Of a DNA stretch of 64,000 nt, positions 36,027 through 47,421 are shown piece after piece; within the stretch, counting starts at the first letter, position 1; each line of letters starts with the position of its first letter. The stretch is from assembly GCA_012932295.1 (NCBI GenBank), contig JAAONU010000006.1, positions 32,142,882 through 32,206,881 of the forward strand. The letters run 5' to 3'. The stretch is from Cyclina sinensis (lineage: Eukaryota; Mollusca; Bivalvia; Venerida; Veneridae). The notes under the pieces were generated by a model that had not been told where the DNA came from, made no database searches, and saw only the letters and a list, made by a program, of their open reading frames with translations. The position numbers and the translations under genes were made by a program.

Positions 36027-37100
36027 ATGACAATTACACCTGCATTCGTTTTGGTTATAACGGCAGGCTGCCTTCTCAATCAAGAAGTGGATGCCGCAAA
36101 CTTCAGTGAACCGTTGTTACCAGCTTCATACAGAAATAAACTTGACCTTGGATTTTCGACTAACTGGTTTAAGTCCAGTCCACCTCTAAGCAAATACAAT
36201 GTACAAAATATTAAAGACGTACGCCTTGCTGGCTTCAAACATCTTCGGCTGAGATGCAGAGCTGATCTTTATACATATCCCTACAATGATACTGAATTTG
36301 ATTCGTTCTTAGTCGACCTTGAGACGGTAGTAGATGACTGTATCAATGAGAACGTCTTCCCTGTAATATCTTGGATACACCATGAAGCAGAGGCATATGC
36401 AACAGATGAGGATTTTGACAACTATTTACGTTGGTGGAGAAAGGTCGCACGGAAATTAAAAGATAAAGATTTCAGACTTAGTTTTAATCTCTTCACCGAG
36501 CTTGGCATAGACGAATGCCAACATACAGGTAATTGTGACGGAAGCCTCAAAGAAGATACTGCAAAATATAACAAATGGACGTCCAGGGTCGTAAAAGCTA
36601 TTCGAGGTACTGGCGGAAATAATGACAAACGGATACTTATACTTACCTCACCAAAAAAGACAGCCAAAGGTCTTAAAGATATTGATCATACAATTTATCA
36701 GAATGACAATTACATGATGGCTGAATTTCACATATATGCATCGGGACCAAACAAGAAAGAAGGCAGTCCCAAGTACTGGGTGGGTAATGGAACCACTGAG
36801 CAACGCCAAACCTTACTTGATGAAATCGCCATGGCAGAAAACGACATCCCGTTAAAATTGTATTTTGGTGCTTGGATGGCACACGATAATAACTTTGGTG
36901 GTCTTAATCAATCTGAAGTCGAAAATTTTGCGAGATATTTCGTTTCAGTTATGAAGACAAAGAAGATACCATCATCATTGAATGTCCTTGACAATTATTA
37001 CGATACAAAGGATTCAGTATGGTTAACAGGTATCACAAATATCTCAGGGCAAACTCTGGATATGGCTGCGGTCCTTGGCATCATAAAACAAAATATGTGA
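36027..37100 (+). CDS. Secreted glycoside hydrolase family 5-like protein (cellulase-type), single coding exon
   Basis: 357 codons, intact, starting in a good context (GAGCCATGA) 26 bases after a splice acceptor. Residues 1-23 form a signal peptide (FVLVITAGCLL, likely cut after VDA). The body has the order of a GH5 (beta/alpha)8 barrel: LGFSTNWFK (41-49), GFKHLRLRCRAD (69-80), VFPVISWIHHEA (110-121), FRLSFNLFTELG (149-160, with Glu158 as the likely acid/base), FHIYASGP (234-241) and YFGAWMAHDNN (279-289). GH5 enzymes hydrolyse beta-glucan or mannan backbones. The usual Asn-Glu pair is Thr-Glu here, and no Glu is seen at the place where the nucleophile is expected, so activity is uncertain. 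An AATAAA lies at 37204. A decayed paralogue fragment is at 17876-18132. The lack of introns in the CDS and the bacteria-like family raise the possibility of ancient horizontal acquisition. Confidence 0.8.
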   Translation: MTITPAFVLVITAGCLLNQEVDAANFSEPLLPASYRNKLDLGFSTNWFKSSPPLSKYNVQNIKDVRLAGFKHLRLRCRADLYTYPYNDTEFDSFLVDLETVVDDCINENVFPVISWIHHEAEAYATDEDFDNYLRWWRKVARKLKDKDFRLSFNLFTELGIDECQHTGNCDGSLKEDTAKYNKWTSRVVKAIRGTGGNNDKRILILTSPKKTAKGLKDIDHTIYQNDNYMMAEFHIYASGPNKKEGSPKYWVGNGTTEQRQTLLDEIAMAENDIPLKLYFGAWMAHDNNFGGLNQSEVENFARYFVSVMKTKKIPSSLNVLDNYYDTKDSVWLTGITNISGQTLDMAAVLGIIKQNM

Positions 37101-37203
37101 AGGGCTGACTGATCCTGTGTTTATGCATAGACTGATTGAAAGTTGTTGTATTTTCTATGAGGTTTTAAAAACGGAATTTATTTTTCGTAATTCTTATGTT
37201 GTC

Positions 37204-37209
37204 AATAAA
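37204..37209 (+). promoter_or_regulatory. Polyadenylation signal of the GH5 gene
   Basis: AATAAA about 105 bases after the GH5 stop codon, the first such signal on this strand. Confidence 0.6.
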
Positions 37210-38655
37210 TATTTTGCAAATGACATACCTTTTTAGTGATTATTCTAACAAAAATGTTTCAGTAAATACACACACGCACGAACGAAAAATAGAAAGTGTG
37301 AAAAATCCCTGTATTTTAAAATAGCCTTTTAACGCCCCCACCCGCATAGAAGAGAATATAGTTTTTTAACTTTCTGTCTTTCCATCCGTCAGTCAGTTCA
37401 GCATTCATTTGGACCATTTTTCTGCCCGAAAACTTTAACCTTGCCAATAATTTCCTTATTAGCGGATAGTTTTCCTTCATACTTAAACATAACATCTCTT
37501 AGACAAGTCCTTCACACTCCTGTATCTATTTGAGTTTAATCCATGACTTACCAGGAACTCAAAGGTCCAATTGTCAACAATACTTAATAACGGCCATATC
37601 TCCATTAACACTACATAGATTTAGTTTATGCTAGGAGACAGTCATTCTGTTGGAGAGATCTTCAAAATATCGATTGTTTCTTGACCTTTACCCTTTTAAT
37701 GGCCTTGACCTTTTTAATGTAATTGAAGGTTGCTTACAACAATCCCTTTGGAGAAATCTGACACCTGAATATATTTTTTTACCCTGACATTAAGGTCAAA
37801 TTGTCAAAAGAACCACTTCTTTTGAAGGATCTACAATTTATTTTCATTTGGTAGTGAGCTTATAGGTTAAACAGCACTTTAGGAGCATAGTCATCTTTCA
37901 GGGCAAGTTTTTGTTCTGTTTTATTCAAAGTATTCATACACAGTAAAAATTCGTAATTAAGTTTAACTCCATAATGCGAACGATTTTCAGGGTACCGATA
38001 GATTCCTTTTATCAAACATTGTCAACTTGACACAAAAATGGGAGCACCTTGTTATTGTGAACAGCGTCCAAAAGACTGGTCCCAAAACTTTCGGCATGCG
38101 GCATTTTTATTTTATTTTTTATTTTTTATTTTTTATTTTTTTTTTGAGAATAAATTCATACATTGCACCAGTCATTTTTGTGGTTATTAATTGTCCGTTT
38201 GTTGAGCGTTTAGGAAACTTTTTACCTTTCAGGAAACGTCTCATATACATCTTAAACAAACAATGTATTTTATCAAGTATACTGCAAAAGCCTCAAGGCT
38301 TGTAAAATCAGGAAATCAAGGTGCTCTGCTAGATTCTTATGTGACCATAGTTTCTAAATATCGTACTATTGTAAATATTACATCAGATTTAACCTTTCGG
38401 TAACCAACTTTAAATTGTCTCAAAAAGCAAGAAATTTAATGCTTTAACGATTGTTAAAAAGGCACACCCAGAAGAAGCCTTTATGTTCTGTTGACTACAT
38501 CTCTGTTTAAAGGAAACTTTCAGTTTAGACTCATTTATTTTACATCGATTGCGATACAAGTTCTTACAACTTAGATTCATCACTCTGGATGGCTGCTTCC
38601 TGGGTTCCATACCAGTATTCGCGCAGCGTTAAGGAATGTGAAGATCGTAAGAGAA
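37210..38655. other. Noncoding stretch with A/T-rich microsatellite
   Basis: An (ATTTTTT)n-like tract at about 38104-38146. No gene is supported. The phrases around 37430-37900 ('ctttaaccttgcc', 'gaccttgacc') look like a dispersed repeat. Confidence 0.45.
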
Positions 38656-38659
38656 TCTC

Positions 38660-38732
38660 GCCTCTGACGGGATTCGAACCCGCGACCTTCGGATCCGGAG
38701 TCCTGCGCTCAACCCCTGGACCACGGTGCCTC
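38660..38732 (-). tRNA. tRNA-Arg(CCG)-like sequence, probably a pseudogene or SINE head
   Basis: Read on the minus strand it has a D-arm (TGGTCCAGGGGTTGAGCGC), an anticodon loop CTCCGGA (CCG) and a T-arm (CGGGTTCGAATCCCG) in proper order and spacing. The acceptor stem does not pair (5' GGCACCG against 3' CAGAGGC) and no T-run terminator follows. A tRNA-derived repeat is more likely than a working gene. Confidence 0.5.
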
Positions 38733-38739
38733 CTTTAAA

Positions 38740-41500
38740 GGAAACTAATTGACAATGTAAAAACGGAAACATTTCAAGAAGATTTCCTAAGGCAAAACGA
38801 CAGTAAAATGAGTCTTAAGAAAGCCCTTTATGCAAATACCATGGGCCTGCACTGTATTGCTGTGTGTACCTTTGTAGATGCTAGGCATAAATGGGTAAAA
38901 TCTGAACGTTTCGATGTATTTTTCTTTATTCTTCCTTAAGGGTGGCGTTGAATTACTGCTTTAAACAATAAGTATATGTTGAGATTCGATTTTGGGATTT
39001 TTGGGTCTATCATTCATGTTTCATGTTATTGTACATACTTCCAAAACTTCGTGGCTTGCTTTCATATAGTAGTATTTTTGTTTAAACTCCATGAAAGGCT
39101 TTAACGTGAAGTAGACTACCAACTGTTGCATTTCAACAGAAATACAAACAAACCACGCGTAGTTCTGTGTTGCCTTTTTCCTGTTCTTTTTGACATTTGT
39201 GATAAACACTTCTTTTTATATACAAACAGACCAGAATCAATATATACATTTATACGTAAAGTACACGGATTTTTATGTAAGTGAGCCGGAATGATTCTTC
39301 GAAATGAGCTTGCGACATCTTGGACATAATTAAAACCTTCACCTGAATAAAACGCGTGATTTAGGGCATAACGAAACTTTAACTGGACACGCTAAGTCTA
39401 TACAATAAGAAAATATAGAAAATGTCAATCCTTTTTTAAATTACAACTATTGTTGTATTTTTCATTTTAAGCGCTGACACACAGAATTTAGTTTTTTTTT
39501 AATGAGGAGGAATCTTATAGAAATACTATATAGAAAAAATACAATTTTATGCTTTACATATCACGAAAACTGAAGAAAAAAGAATTTGTTTTCAACAAGG
39601 TTCGAACCGATGCCGTTCCGGTCAGTAAACCCAGGACCAGTGAGCTGACCTACTGTGCCATATTGATATACTGTTACTATAATTCAAAATACTGAAATAT
39701 TTCTTTTCCGCTTATTTGGAATGAATACCACATTTAGTCCTGAAGACATAACTTCTTTTACAAATCGTTCACTATCTCCGAGTTCTTCAACATTATTACC
39801 AACAATAGTGCCTGATACGACTGCCTGTGTAGTGTTTTCCATCGTAACTGATACGTCACACATTCCTATGAGGTATACACTTACAAAAAACTTCACCACG
39901 TAAAGGTATGAAACCACCAATTCAGCTCAAAAAATGATACCCGCATAATGGCGGCTAGAAATAGTTCTCAGTTTTCTTGGCTATTTTTAACATTTTTGCC
40001 CTAATCTGTGTATTTTTTTTGCTGGAATCATTTTGTTTGACTATTTCTGATAGTGTGGTAGCAATTTTATGCTCATATGCATTCAGAATAGAATTCACAA
40101 TGTGAAATTGTTTCACATACCCCAATCTGAAAATTAGCTCAGATTTTTTGTTAATTTTATGGGTAAGTTTACATGAGCAGAAATATCTTTCTTGTTTGAA
40201 ACACAACCCCCACTTTTCTTGCTATTTTTCATGAGTACAGATATAGATCTACAAGAATATGTAAGTTAAAGCTATTTAAAAAAGGTTTTGCTATGTTTTA
40301 CAGCCCTGTGAACTTTATGAATTTTATATAGAATAAAGAAGGAATCTATTTGGTGGTTTCACACCTAAACGGATGACACAACAATCCAAACGGTGTCACA
40401 GTAGAAATATGCCCGTTCTTCCTGGCGACCAAAATCCTTTCACTGTAGAAACACTTTTACACAAGTGAACGATATCCAGTTCAGTTCAAACAGTTAAACT
40501 TAGCTGCAACTGTCTGAATGCTCTCCTTTACTGTAACTTTACTAAATTTAGAATTTTTCGTCCTCCCGCAATTTTACTATTTTATTACAAATGAATTCAA
40601 TTTGTATACGTTGTATGGCCTCCGGCCCAAACACAATATATACAACATGATGTAAACGCAATAACTTGAGGTTATGAAAAAAAACCCACAAAAGTCATCA
40701 TCAATATGAACAAAATTGACACACAGTGCAAATCTACTTTTGATTTAATATTAGTTGAACGTTTAGAGTTGTCTTTCTCTTTAAAAGATTTGTTTATATA
40801 CATGGCTACATTTCTTATCAACTTCATATATCCATGTAATATCAAAGCATAACACTTCTGGATATTGACATAGATAAATATGTCTTACGAATATCAGCAT
40901 ATAAACGACACAATAACATGAAGTGATATCTATCTTCCAGTACAGCTAAGCAATACAGGCATACACGATATTCGCTAGGGGTGTTATAATGTCTTCCTTT
41001 ATCATTAAACTATGTGAGGAGCTACGGAATCTTGCCATACATTAAAGTTCTAAATTTGTCAACATTAATAACAGCGATACAATTTTTATCATCAAAATAA
41101 TGTTTATGATTACAATAAAAAAGAGAAGATTTATTGATAAGTGAAACGATACTGGTATGCCAGTTTTTAAACAATGTATATTTCTCTTAATTAACCCTTA
41201 CGATACTGCATATCTAGAAGTGACTTGTCTATCTTTTCACAATTTCTTTTTTGTTTATGGGGGTGCTTATTGGAAATTTACTGACCGAATGGTGAAGTGT
41301 GCAGACCCTAATAAACTACACGGATGTGCAAGCTGATCTTGCCCTGTACTGGTCGCAAAAGCAGAGCAATTACTTCCAGCAGGGTAGGGGGTTCATTCAT
41401 TGATAAAACAACAAAAATCGATCATTTTTTATTGTTATTTCGTTTTCTTAAAAGCTTGAAACTTAGGAGATATTTACACCAACATTTTCATTCGGGAGAT
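38740..41500. other. Noncoding; one further tRNA-like remnant
   Basis: At about 39598-39662 (minus) a tRNA-like stretch with GGTTCGAAC and 'AGGTCAGCTCACTGGTCCTGGG' is seen. At about 39684-39920 (minus) there is an open frame that I do not recognise. The rest is AT-rich with no supported gene. Confidence 0.4.
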
Positions 41501-41514
41501 TTCAGGGATAGATC

Positions 41515-41630
41515 ACTGGTCCAGTGGTAACGCGCTAGACTGGTCATCCGTGGGTCGTTAGTTCGATTCCCTACTCCACTAGCATTACTAAAGGTATTTC
41601 GGATGAGACGTCAAGCCGATGTCCTTCCTA
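41515..41630 (+). repeat. tRNA-derived SINE-like unit
   Basis: TGGTCCAGTGGTAACGCGCT (A box) is followed at tRNA spacing by TTAGTTCGATTCCCTACTCC (B box). A body with GGATGAGACGTCAAGCCGATG comes next, related to the 'tCTCATCCGAAAGAC' body of the 34.7-35.2-kb units. Confidence 0.6.
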
Positions 41631-41639
41631 CAAGAGCTA

Positions 41640-44600
41640 AAAACTGAACATGAAATAGAAACAGGGGAGTCTCTGGAATGGGAGGGTTTCCGCACCTTGC
41701 AATATTACGAAAAAAAAAAACAAAAAACAAACTAGAATCCTTATGGGGACGTCGGTCATAATATGAACAAAACAGATATTTTTTAAGAAAGAAAACAAAA
41801 ACTTTTTTTTTCAAATCTGTTATCTTGGAGTCATTGCAAAATTGTCAACCTTGTTTTGCAGAAATTTATATTATGGGTGAACAACACCGCAAGCGAACGG
41901 CGACATGCTTATCGTTACAGACACAACGAACGCTTTATACACGTCCTGCTGATGTCAAGATTGAGAACTATCTTTCTGCGTATAACATGTCGCTTTAAGC
42001 ATCGGTTACTACAAGCTCTTTTTTTCTTTCTTTGATATACTATAGTCTGATTTAACAGGGTGTCCACCATATTTGCATTCCCGGATTTACAAGCTAATTA
42101 TTACTTCGAACTAGCGAACGCGGCACCAAGTAGTTTTAATTCTCTAATGTACCAATGAGTCAGAGAGCAAACACAAAGATACAGACAAGCAGTATGCTAT
42201 AAAATTATTGGCTATGTAGACAATGTACAGATAGACAAACACACGGCTGCGTTAAAACTGCCTCGAACTGGCGGACATTTGTATCAGGCAACTTTATATT
42301 TTACTTGTATCAATGAGTTACCAAGCAAATAAAACTTACAGACATACAGCATTTTTGGCAGTACAGGCAAGCAAGTGGTTTGCGTTTTTTATTGTTTCGG
42401 ATTTTCGTGAAACTGCAGATTTTGTTTTGGTTAGTGTTTTGTTAGCCGAGCACATTTAGGCCATCGTCGGCTTTTTTGTCTATAAATATGGGTTAAGATT
42501 ACCAAATGAAGGAAACAAATAGTTGAATATTACATGATATATCAGTCTTGTTCTTCTATATAAATTAATTTGAATTAAGAACGTTTGTATTTTTTTGTCT
42601 GGAATTCATAAAATATCACTGCTAAAAATATGATTTCATCATCGATTTCTACTTGTGCTTAAACTACAGAATTACAGATACTGTACAATGTGTTTTGCAA
42701 TGTCTGGTGACCCTCTTCATAATTAACTTCTTAAGTCAGTCATGGCTAGATTCAAAGGTCGAACTTTACTCAGTATGAAATCACACATTGTTCTGAGAAT
42801 CTGAGCATTTCTTGCAGGAGATTACGTTCTAACTATATTTACACGCAAGCAGGAGCTTCAAAAGCTACTCGTAAGTTACTTTGAAAGTCTTCATATCAAT
42901 ATCAAAACACATCAAATAATGCAGAATCTAGTTTAATTGAACCTTTGTCAGTTGACTAAACAAAGACATATTTTTCTGTATTTTTAAGTTACACCGACGC
43001 AAATATTTGACAATTGAACCTTTGTCAGTTGTTTCAATTGAGGAATATTTTATTTTGCTAAGTCACACTGACACACACATTAAGACATGTTTCATAACGA
43101 CTGTATAAACTTGGCATTAGTAACTTGAAAATCGTCAAGCTCTAAGAAATTAAAAAAAAAAATGTGAGCAGCTTTTTTTCGGATATCGAGTTTACAGAAT
43201 AAAATAAATAAAGTTACAAATGTCACATCGTCCTTATTAATGCATTATAAATTATAACTAATGGGTGGAAATGACAAGTATACACCTCTTGCAATGGTCT
43301 TTAATATATCGAAATATATTTTCTGAACTCCTAAAGCAAAATTAAATCACAGTTGTACTAAAGGTATAGTAGGAGCATGGGTGAAGTGTTACAATAAAAG
43401 AATAAATTATCAAATTCATTTAATCCAAGTATCCACTATATATAGCATGGTTTTAGGTTGCTTACAAAATGCAGTAGCAGTAACAAAAATTTATTCTTAA
43501 AACACGTCAGTCAAAGACTGCAATGTTAAAAAGTCATGTTCGAACTTACATCGAACGGCACTGACCGCCTGGAAATGGAAAGTAAGAACGCCTTTGACCA
43601 CTGGGCTGTCGCAACAACCGAAAAACAGGTTGCGCAAATAAAATGAATATAAATGTCTACCTCACACTTTATTTGTGAAAGGCGTTAAATGGACGGACGC
43701 ACGTGTGCGCGAAAGGACGGAAGGACATTCAGACAGCTGGACTGTCAGACGGATGGTGTGATTTAAATATACTATCATTTAAGGGCATAACGAATGAAAT
43801 TTTTCATTACTGTGTACACATCTAAACACTTTCATTGGTTTTGGAAAGCCCTCTGAAACACAAAATATCTTCTCCGGTTCTCCTATCCGAATGCAAATTT
43901 CTGTAACATTTGACTGACCAGTGATCTTAGGTGGACGATTTATGAAAATGAAATACAATTACTTCGAATAAATGATCTCTCTCTCTCTCGATCACACACA
44001 CACACATGCGCGCACGCGCACACACACACACACAACATGTGATATACAACGTACAGCTAGTTTTCCCATTGCAAAGAAGCTTTACCTCCCCCTGCCCCTC
44101 CCGCCCCATCCACGGTCACTTTACTCGCAACACTTGAATTACAAGTCCAAAAAAGTATTCAGCAGTAACTGCAATGGACTTGCAATGGACTACGTCTTCA
44201 ACACAAACAATGGCAGAATTGCAATAGGTAAATGATTCAAAGCAAGATATAGTCGGCGTGATTTTTAATTTGAGAGTGCCAACATGTACACAGACACAAA
44301 TGGTATGAAGCTAAAATTATTGATGACAAAAATCGTCCTGCCTTAATTTTATATATTGAACAGATTTCTCCTCCAAAATGTTTTGTATATTCCAAGAATC
44401 AATATAAACATTTGAATATTTCGTTATGTTTTCACGTAAAATGATAAACAGATATTTGTATCTAATCATTACTCAATAAAATTTTATCTTTTGGCCGGAT
44501 ACAAAATAAGAAATCTAAAATGATTATAAGAGCGACATTTAATTAAGCAGCTTGTGTATAGCTGACAATTTTAATGGAAGTGTTTACAAAAATGAATCTT

Positions 44601-44960
44601 AGGTTAGAGTAATCGTTTACAGCAATGCAATCATGTAGTATAATGCCTTCCAAAAGGAAGTCAGACACAAACTTCATTCAAATTAAGGGTAAAATAAAGC
44701 AAACAATATATCCAGCACCCCTACTCCTAGAAAAACGTATCATTTTAACTTTTTTGTTAAAATAATCTATGATTATCTTTCAGTCTGAGTTTATTCATAG
44801 TCGGTACTGGGTGGTCTATGAAGAGTTTAGTTACTTTAAGTTCTGTGGATATTGGAGGATACAGCAAGTACCCAATTAAAGTGAAACCTTGGTTATTTTC
44901 CATGCTCGGTGTATAGCCCTGCTTAATGGAACCAAGAATGAATATCTCATCTGAAATATA
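41640..44960. other. Noncoding; short tandem duplication, tRNA-like remnant and microsatellite
   Basis: At about 42938-43060 AATTGAACCTTTGTCAGTTG occurs twice in a degenerate ~80-bp duplication. About 43545-43625 (minus) resembles a degenerate tRNA. At 43976-44034 a (CT)n tract runs into (CA)n with CGCG steps. No gene is supported. Confidence 0.5.
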
Positions 44961-45030
44961 AAGGAGCGGAGGGTCGAACTCGTGACCCCTTGATTACTGG
45001 TGCAGCGCGTTACCACTGGACGGCTGATAT
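44940..45030 (-). repeat. tRNA-derived SINE-like unit
   Basis: Minus strand: CCGTCCAGTGGTAACGCGCT (A-box region), CACCAGTAATCAAGGGG, then CGAGTTCGACCC (B box) and a body with TTTCAGATGAGAT. Same architecture as the copy at 41515 and the trimer at 34749. Confidence 0.6.
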
Positions 45031-46190
45031 GCTCTGTATTTATCATTATATAAACATTACGAAATGTGTACTGTGTTGTTATATCAAACATATTCCCTGT
45101 TGTTAGCTAGAAATATTGTTAAATGCTTTGTATATTCCAAGACATACATTCATGTCTTGTATTGTATGATGATGAAAAGATTTAGCACGGTTTTTGCATG
45201 GTTTTATGTGAACCAAACCAGACCTTTTAAGTTATTTCCTGAACTAGTTTAGAACAAATATGAAAAGCAACAAAAACATACAACTTAGTCCGAGTTTAAC
45301 CACACCAAGAGTTATAAATACAAAAAGACAGACACGCATCTTGATTTTTTTTAAACGAATGCGATTTTTTACTGTTGAGTTGATATCTTAATGCTTTTCC
45401 CTCAAGTGTTTTATTTTTTTTCTCTCCGGAGATATATCACTAACTTGGAAAGTAAGACTAGATTTTAGACTACTTCAATGAACTAAATTCAGAAAATTTA
45501 ATCTTTTAATATAAATAAAGCAATTTCCTTATTGTCTGAACGAATAAGATTTTATATATTTGTCTAATATATTTATTGTTCTAGCTGCCACTAAAGTTTA
45601 AAGAAGCTTTAAGTTTTTTTTTTTATTTTGCATGTCTTCATGATGTAAATTCATATTCATGGAATGAAAGTTCTTGTCAGTATGCGCCATGTGTCCGTGT
45701 CTGTCGCCAAGTTCTGTAGCCTGCAGCATGTTGCATCCTTCTCCCTGCAGTGGATGGCCACCATTTAATCCTGCCGTTACCTGACTCAATTTGTCTTGGC
45801 AACGATTAGTTAACTTACTGATCTTAAAACATTTCGCGGTAAACGTGTCATACTGATCACGTGTTTGTCTTCATGGCCCCAAAACATGCAGTTGTCATAT
45901 GTGGGGACATGTATGCGTATAGTAAATATGCATCTACCTCCAGCTGTAATGTCCAGCTGGCTCAACATTAAAATTGACAACTGTATTTCACACTTTTAAA
46001 TGCTTCGTTGTTTGAATGACGAACTTGCTCTGGCATTCATCTCGACAATTCCTTTTAAGTTTGTATTTTTTTTATTTATACACTTAATATATAACTGTCG
46101 ACATTATTTTATCAAAGTTCGCCAGATTTTTGAACTTAGTATTACAGTTTACTCGTGTAACTGAATGAAATAAAAAATACAGTATGAAAA
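45031..46190. other. Noncoding; one unrecognised open frame
   Basis: About 45598-45789 (minus) is open, His/Met-rich and less AT-rich than its surroundings, but it has no family resemblance or convincing splice sites. Nothing else is supported. Confidence 0.4.
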
Positions 46191-46194
46191 AAAC

Positions 46195-46268
46195 TGGCCA
46201 GTGTGGGGGTCGAACCCACGACATTCGCGTTATTAGCACGACGCTCTAACCGACTGAGCTAACCGGCC
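46195..46268 (-). tRNA. tRNA-Ile (anticodon AAT)
   Basis: The 74-base cloverleaf is complete. The acceptor stem GGCCGGT pairs with ACTGGCC (one G-T). The D-arm is TAGCTCAGTCGGTTAGAGC. The anticodon arm is TCGTG-CTAATAA-CGCGA with anticodon AAT, the T-arm is GTGGG-TTCGACC-CCCAC, and the discriminator is A. A run of seven T follows two bases after the mature 3' end, a proper Pol III terminator. The sequence is close to the canonical metazoan tRNA-Ile(AAT), so this is probably a working gene. Confidence 0.9.
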
Positions 46269-46667
46269 GACATGCGCCGTTGAAGAGTAAGTAATAGGTA
46301 AAGTGTTTTGGCTAATAAGAAAATCCGGGCAGTGTTCAATAGTGTGGTCTTACACGAATGGCGGCTTCATAAATTTTCAACAGCACAAGGGGAGGGTACT
46401 CCTCCACAATTTTACATTTTCATCCTTCAGCTATGCAGAATTTTGTTGATGTGGTGGAGGCGCTGGAGTACGCGCCACTGGCGAGTGTCTAAATGCGTCT
46501 TTATGTATATCTAGAGCATAATGTCACTTAGACCCTCCTAGTTTTTTAAGCACATAAGGATGTTTATCTTTATGCGGGTAGAAATGCAAGTGGTTATAAG
46601 AACAGTTATAAGTGGTTACCGCTCGTCCAATGGCAGAGTCAACATAACAGGAGCTTGCCGCCGCGCA

Positions 46668-47320
46668 GAACCGGGTTGAAACGGATTATTTTACAAAAGA
46701 ACCGGGTCAGATTGGCCCGAGTCAAAGCGGCCCACATATATCAATACTCATAATACTATAGACAGGTTTAAGAGCATATTTACCGTTCCAGGTTGCATGT
46801 TTGACTGATTTATGTGTTGATTTATCTACTTTGTAATGATTTTAAATATATAATATACAATTACGGAAATTCGCTCATTTCATTAAGCGCTGTTATAAAT
46901 GAGATATGAATATAATTAGCATGGTTAGGGAAATTAAATTGACTCACATTTATTTGTAGATTTGAGAAGAATGGGTCAATGAGGTAACCGGTAAATATAG
47001 AGTGGAATATATTTATAAAATATAAAAATAGGGACGCAGTTGTTTCAAAGCCAGTGAGATACACGTGAAACTTAACAAAAAGTCAATTTTAAAAAAAATG
47101 AAATAAATTATTGAAATAGCACAAAAGGACTGTTAATTTTATTAGTTTTAAATATGAATTTTGGCAAAGATATTTCATGAATTCACATTAATTCTTTTCG
47201 GTGAAACTAATTAGTCTGGATATGTGGGCCGTTTTGACATGGGTCGTTTTTAAAATAGGCCGTTTTGACTCGGAGCCCTTTTGTAAAATGGACCGTTTTG
47301 TTCCGGATTCTGCCACTTTG
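46668..47320. mobile_element. Inverted-repeat element with repeated GTCAAAACGGCCCA motifs
   Basis: The left end (about 46668-46737) reads GAACCGGGTTGAAACGGATT, ATTTTACAAAAG, GAGTCAAAGCGGCCCACATA. The reverse complement of the right end (about 47222-47320) reads GAATCCGGAACAAAACGGTC, ATTTTACAAAAGG, GAGTCAAAACGGCC, ATGTCAAAACGGCCCACATA. The arms are about 70-95 bp with internal repetition of TCAAAACGGCC. The interior is AT-rich and noncoding. A fragment of the same family lies at about 20526-20560. Target duplication was not defined. Confidence 0.65.
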
Positions 47321-47404
47321 GCCGAGGATTGGAACCTCACTCAACAACGATGCCTACGTGTAAGAAAGATGATACCGTCTCGCGTTAGTATGATTCATGA
47401 CCGA

Positions 47405-47421
47405 GGGGGGGGGGGGGGGGG
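47405..47421. repeat. Poly-G tract
   Basis: An unbroken run of 17 G, unusual in this AT-rich context. It could form a G-quadruplex and is prone to length errors in sequencing. Confidence 0.9.

Noticed and set aside
38660..38732. Functional tRNA-Arg gene
   Set aside because: The acceptor stem does not pair and no terminator follows. Kept only as a tRNA-like sequence.
39684..39920. Open frame on the minus strand (VVSGTIVGNNVEELG...)
   Set aside because: Looks protein-like and hydrophobic at one end, but has no recognisable family, no clear acceptor and donor pair, and no neighbours that would make a gene.
45598..45789. His/Met-rich open frame on the minus strand
   Set aside because: No homology recognised. 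Upstream sequence has stops in all frames and no convincing exon.
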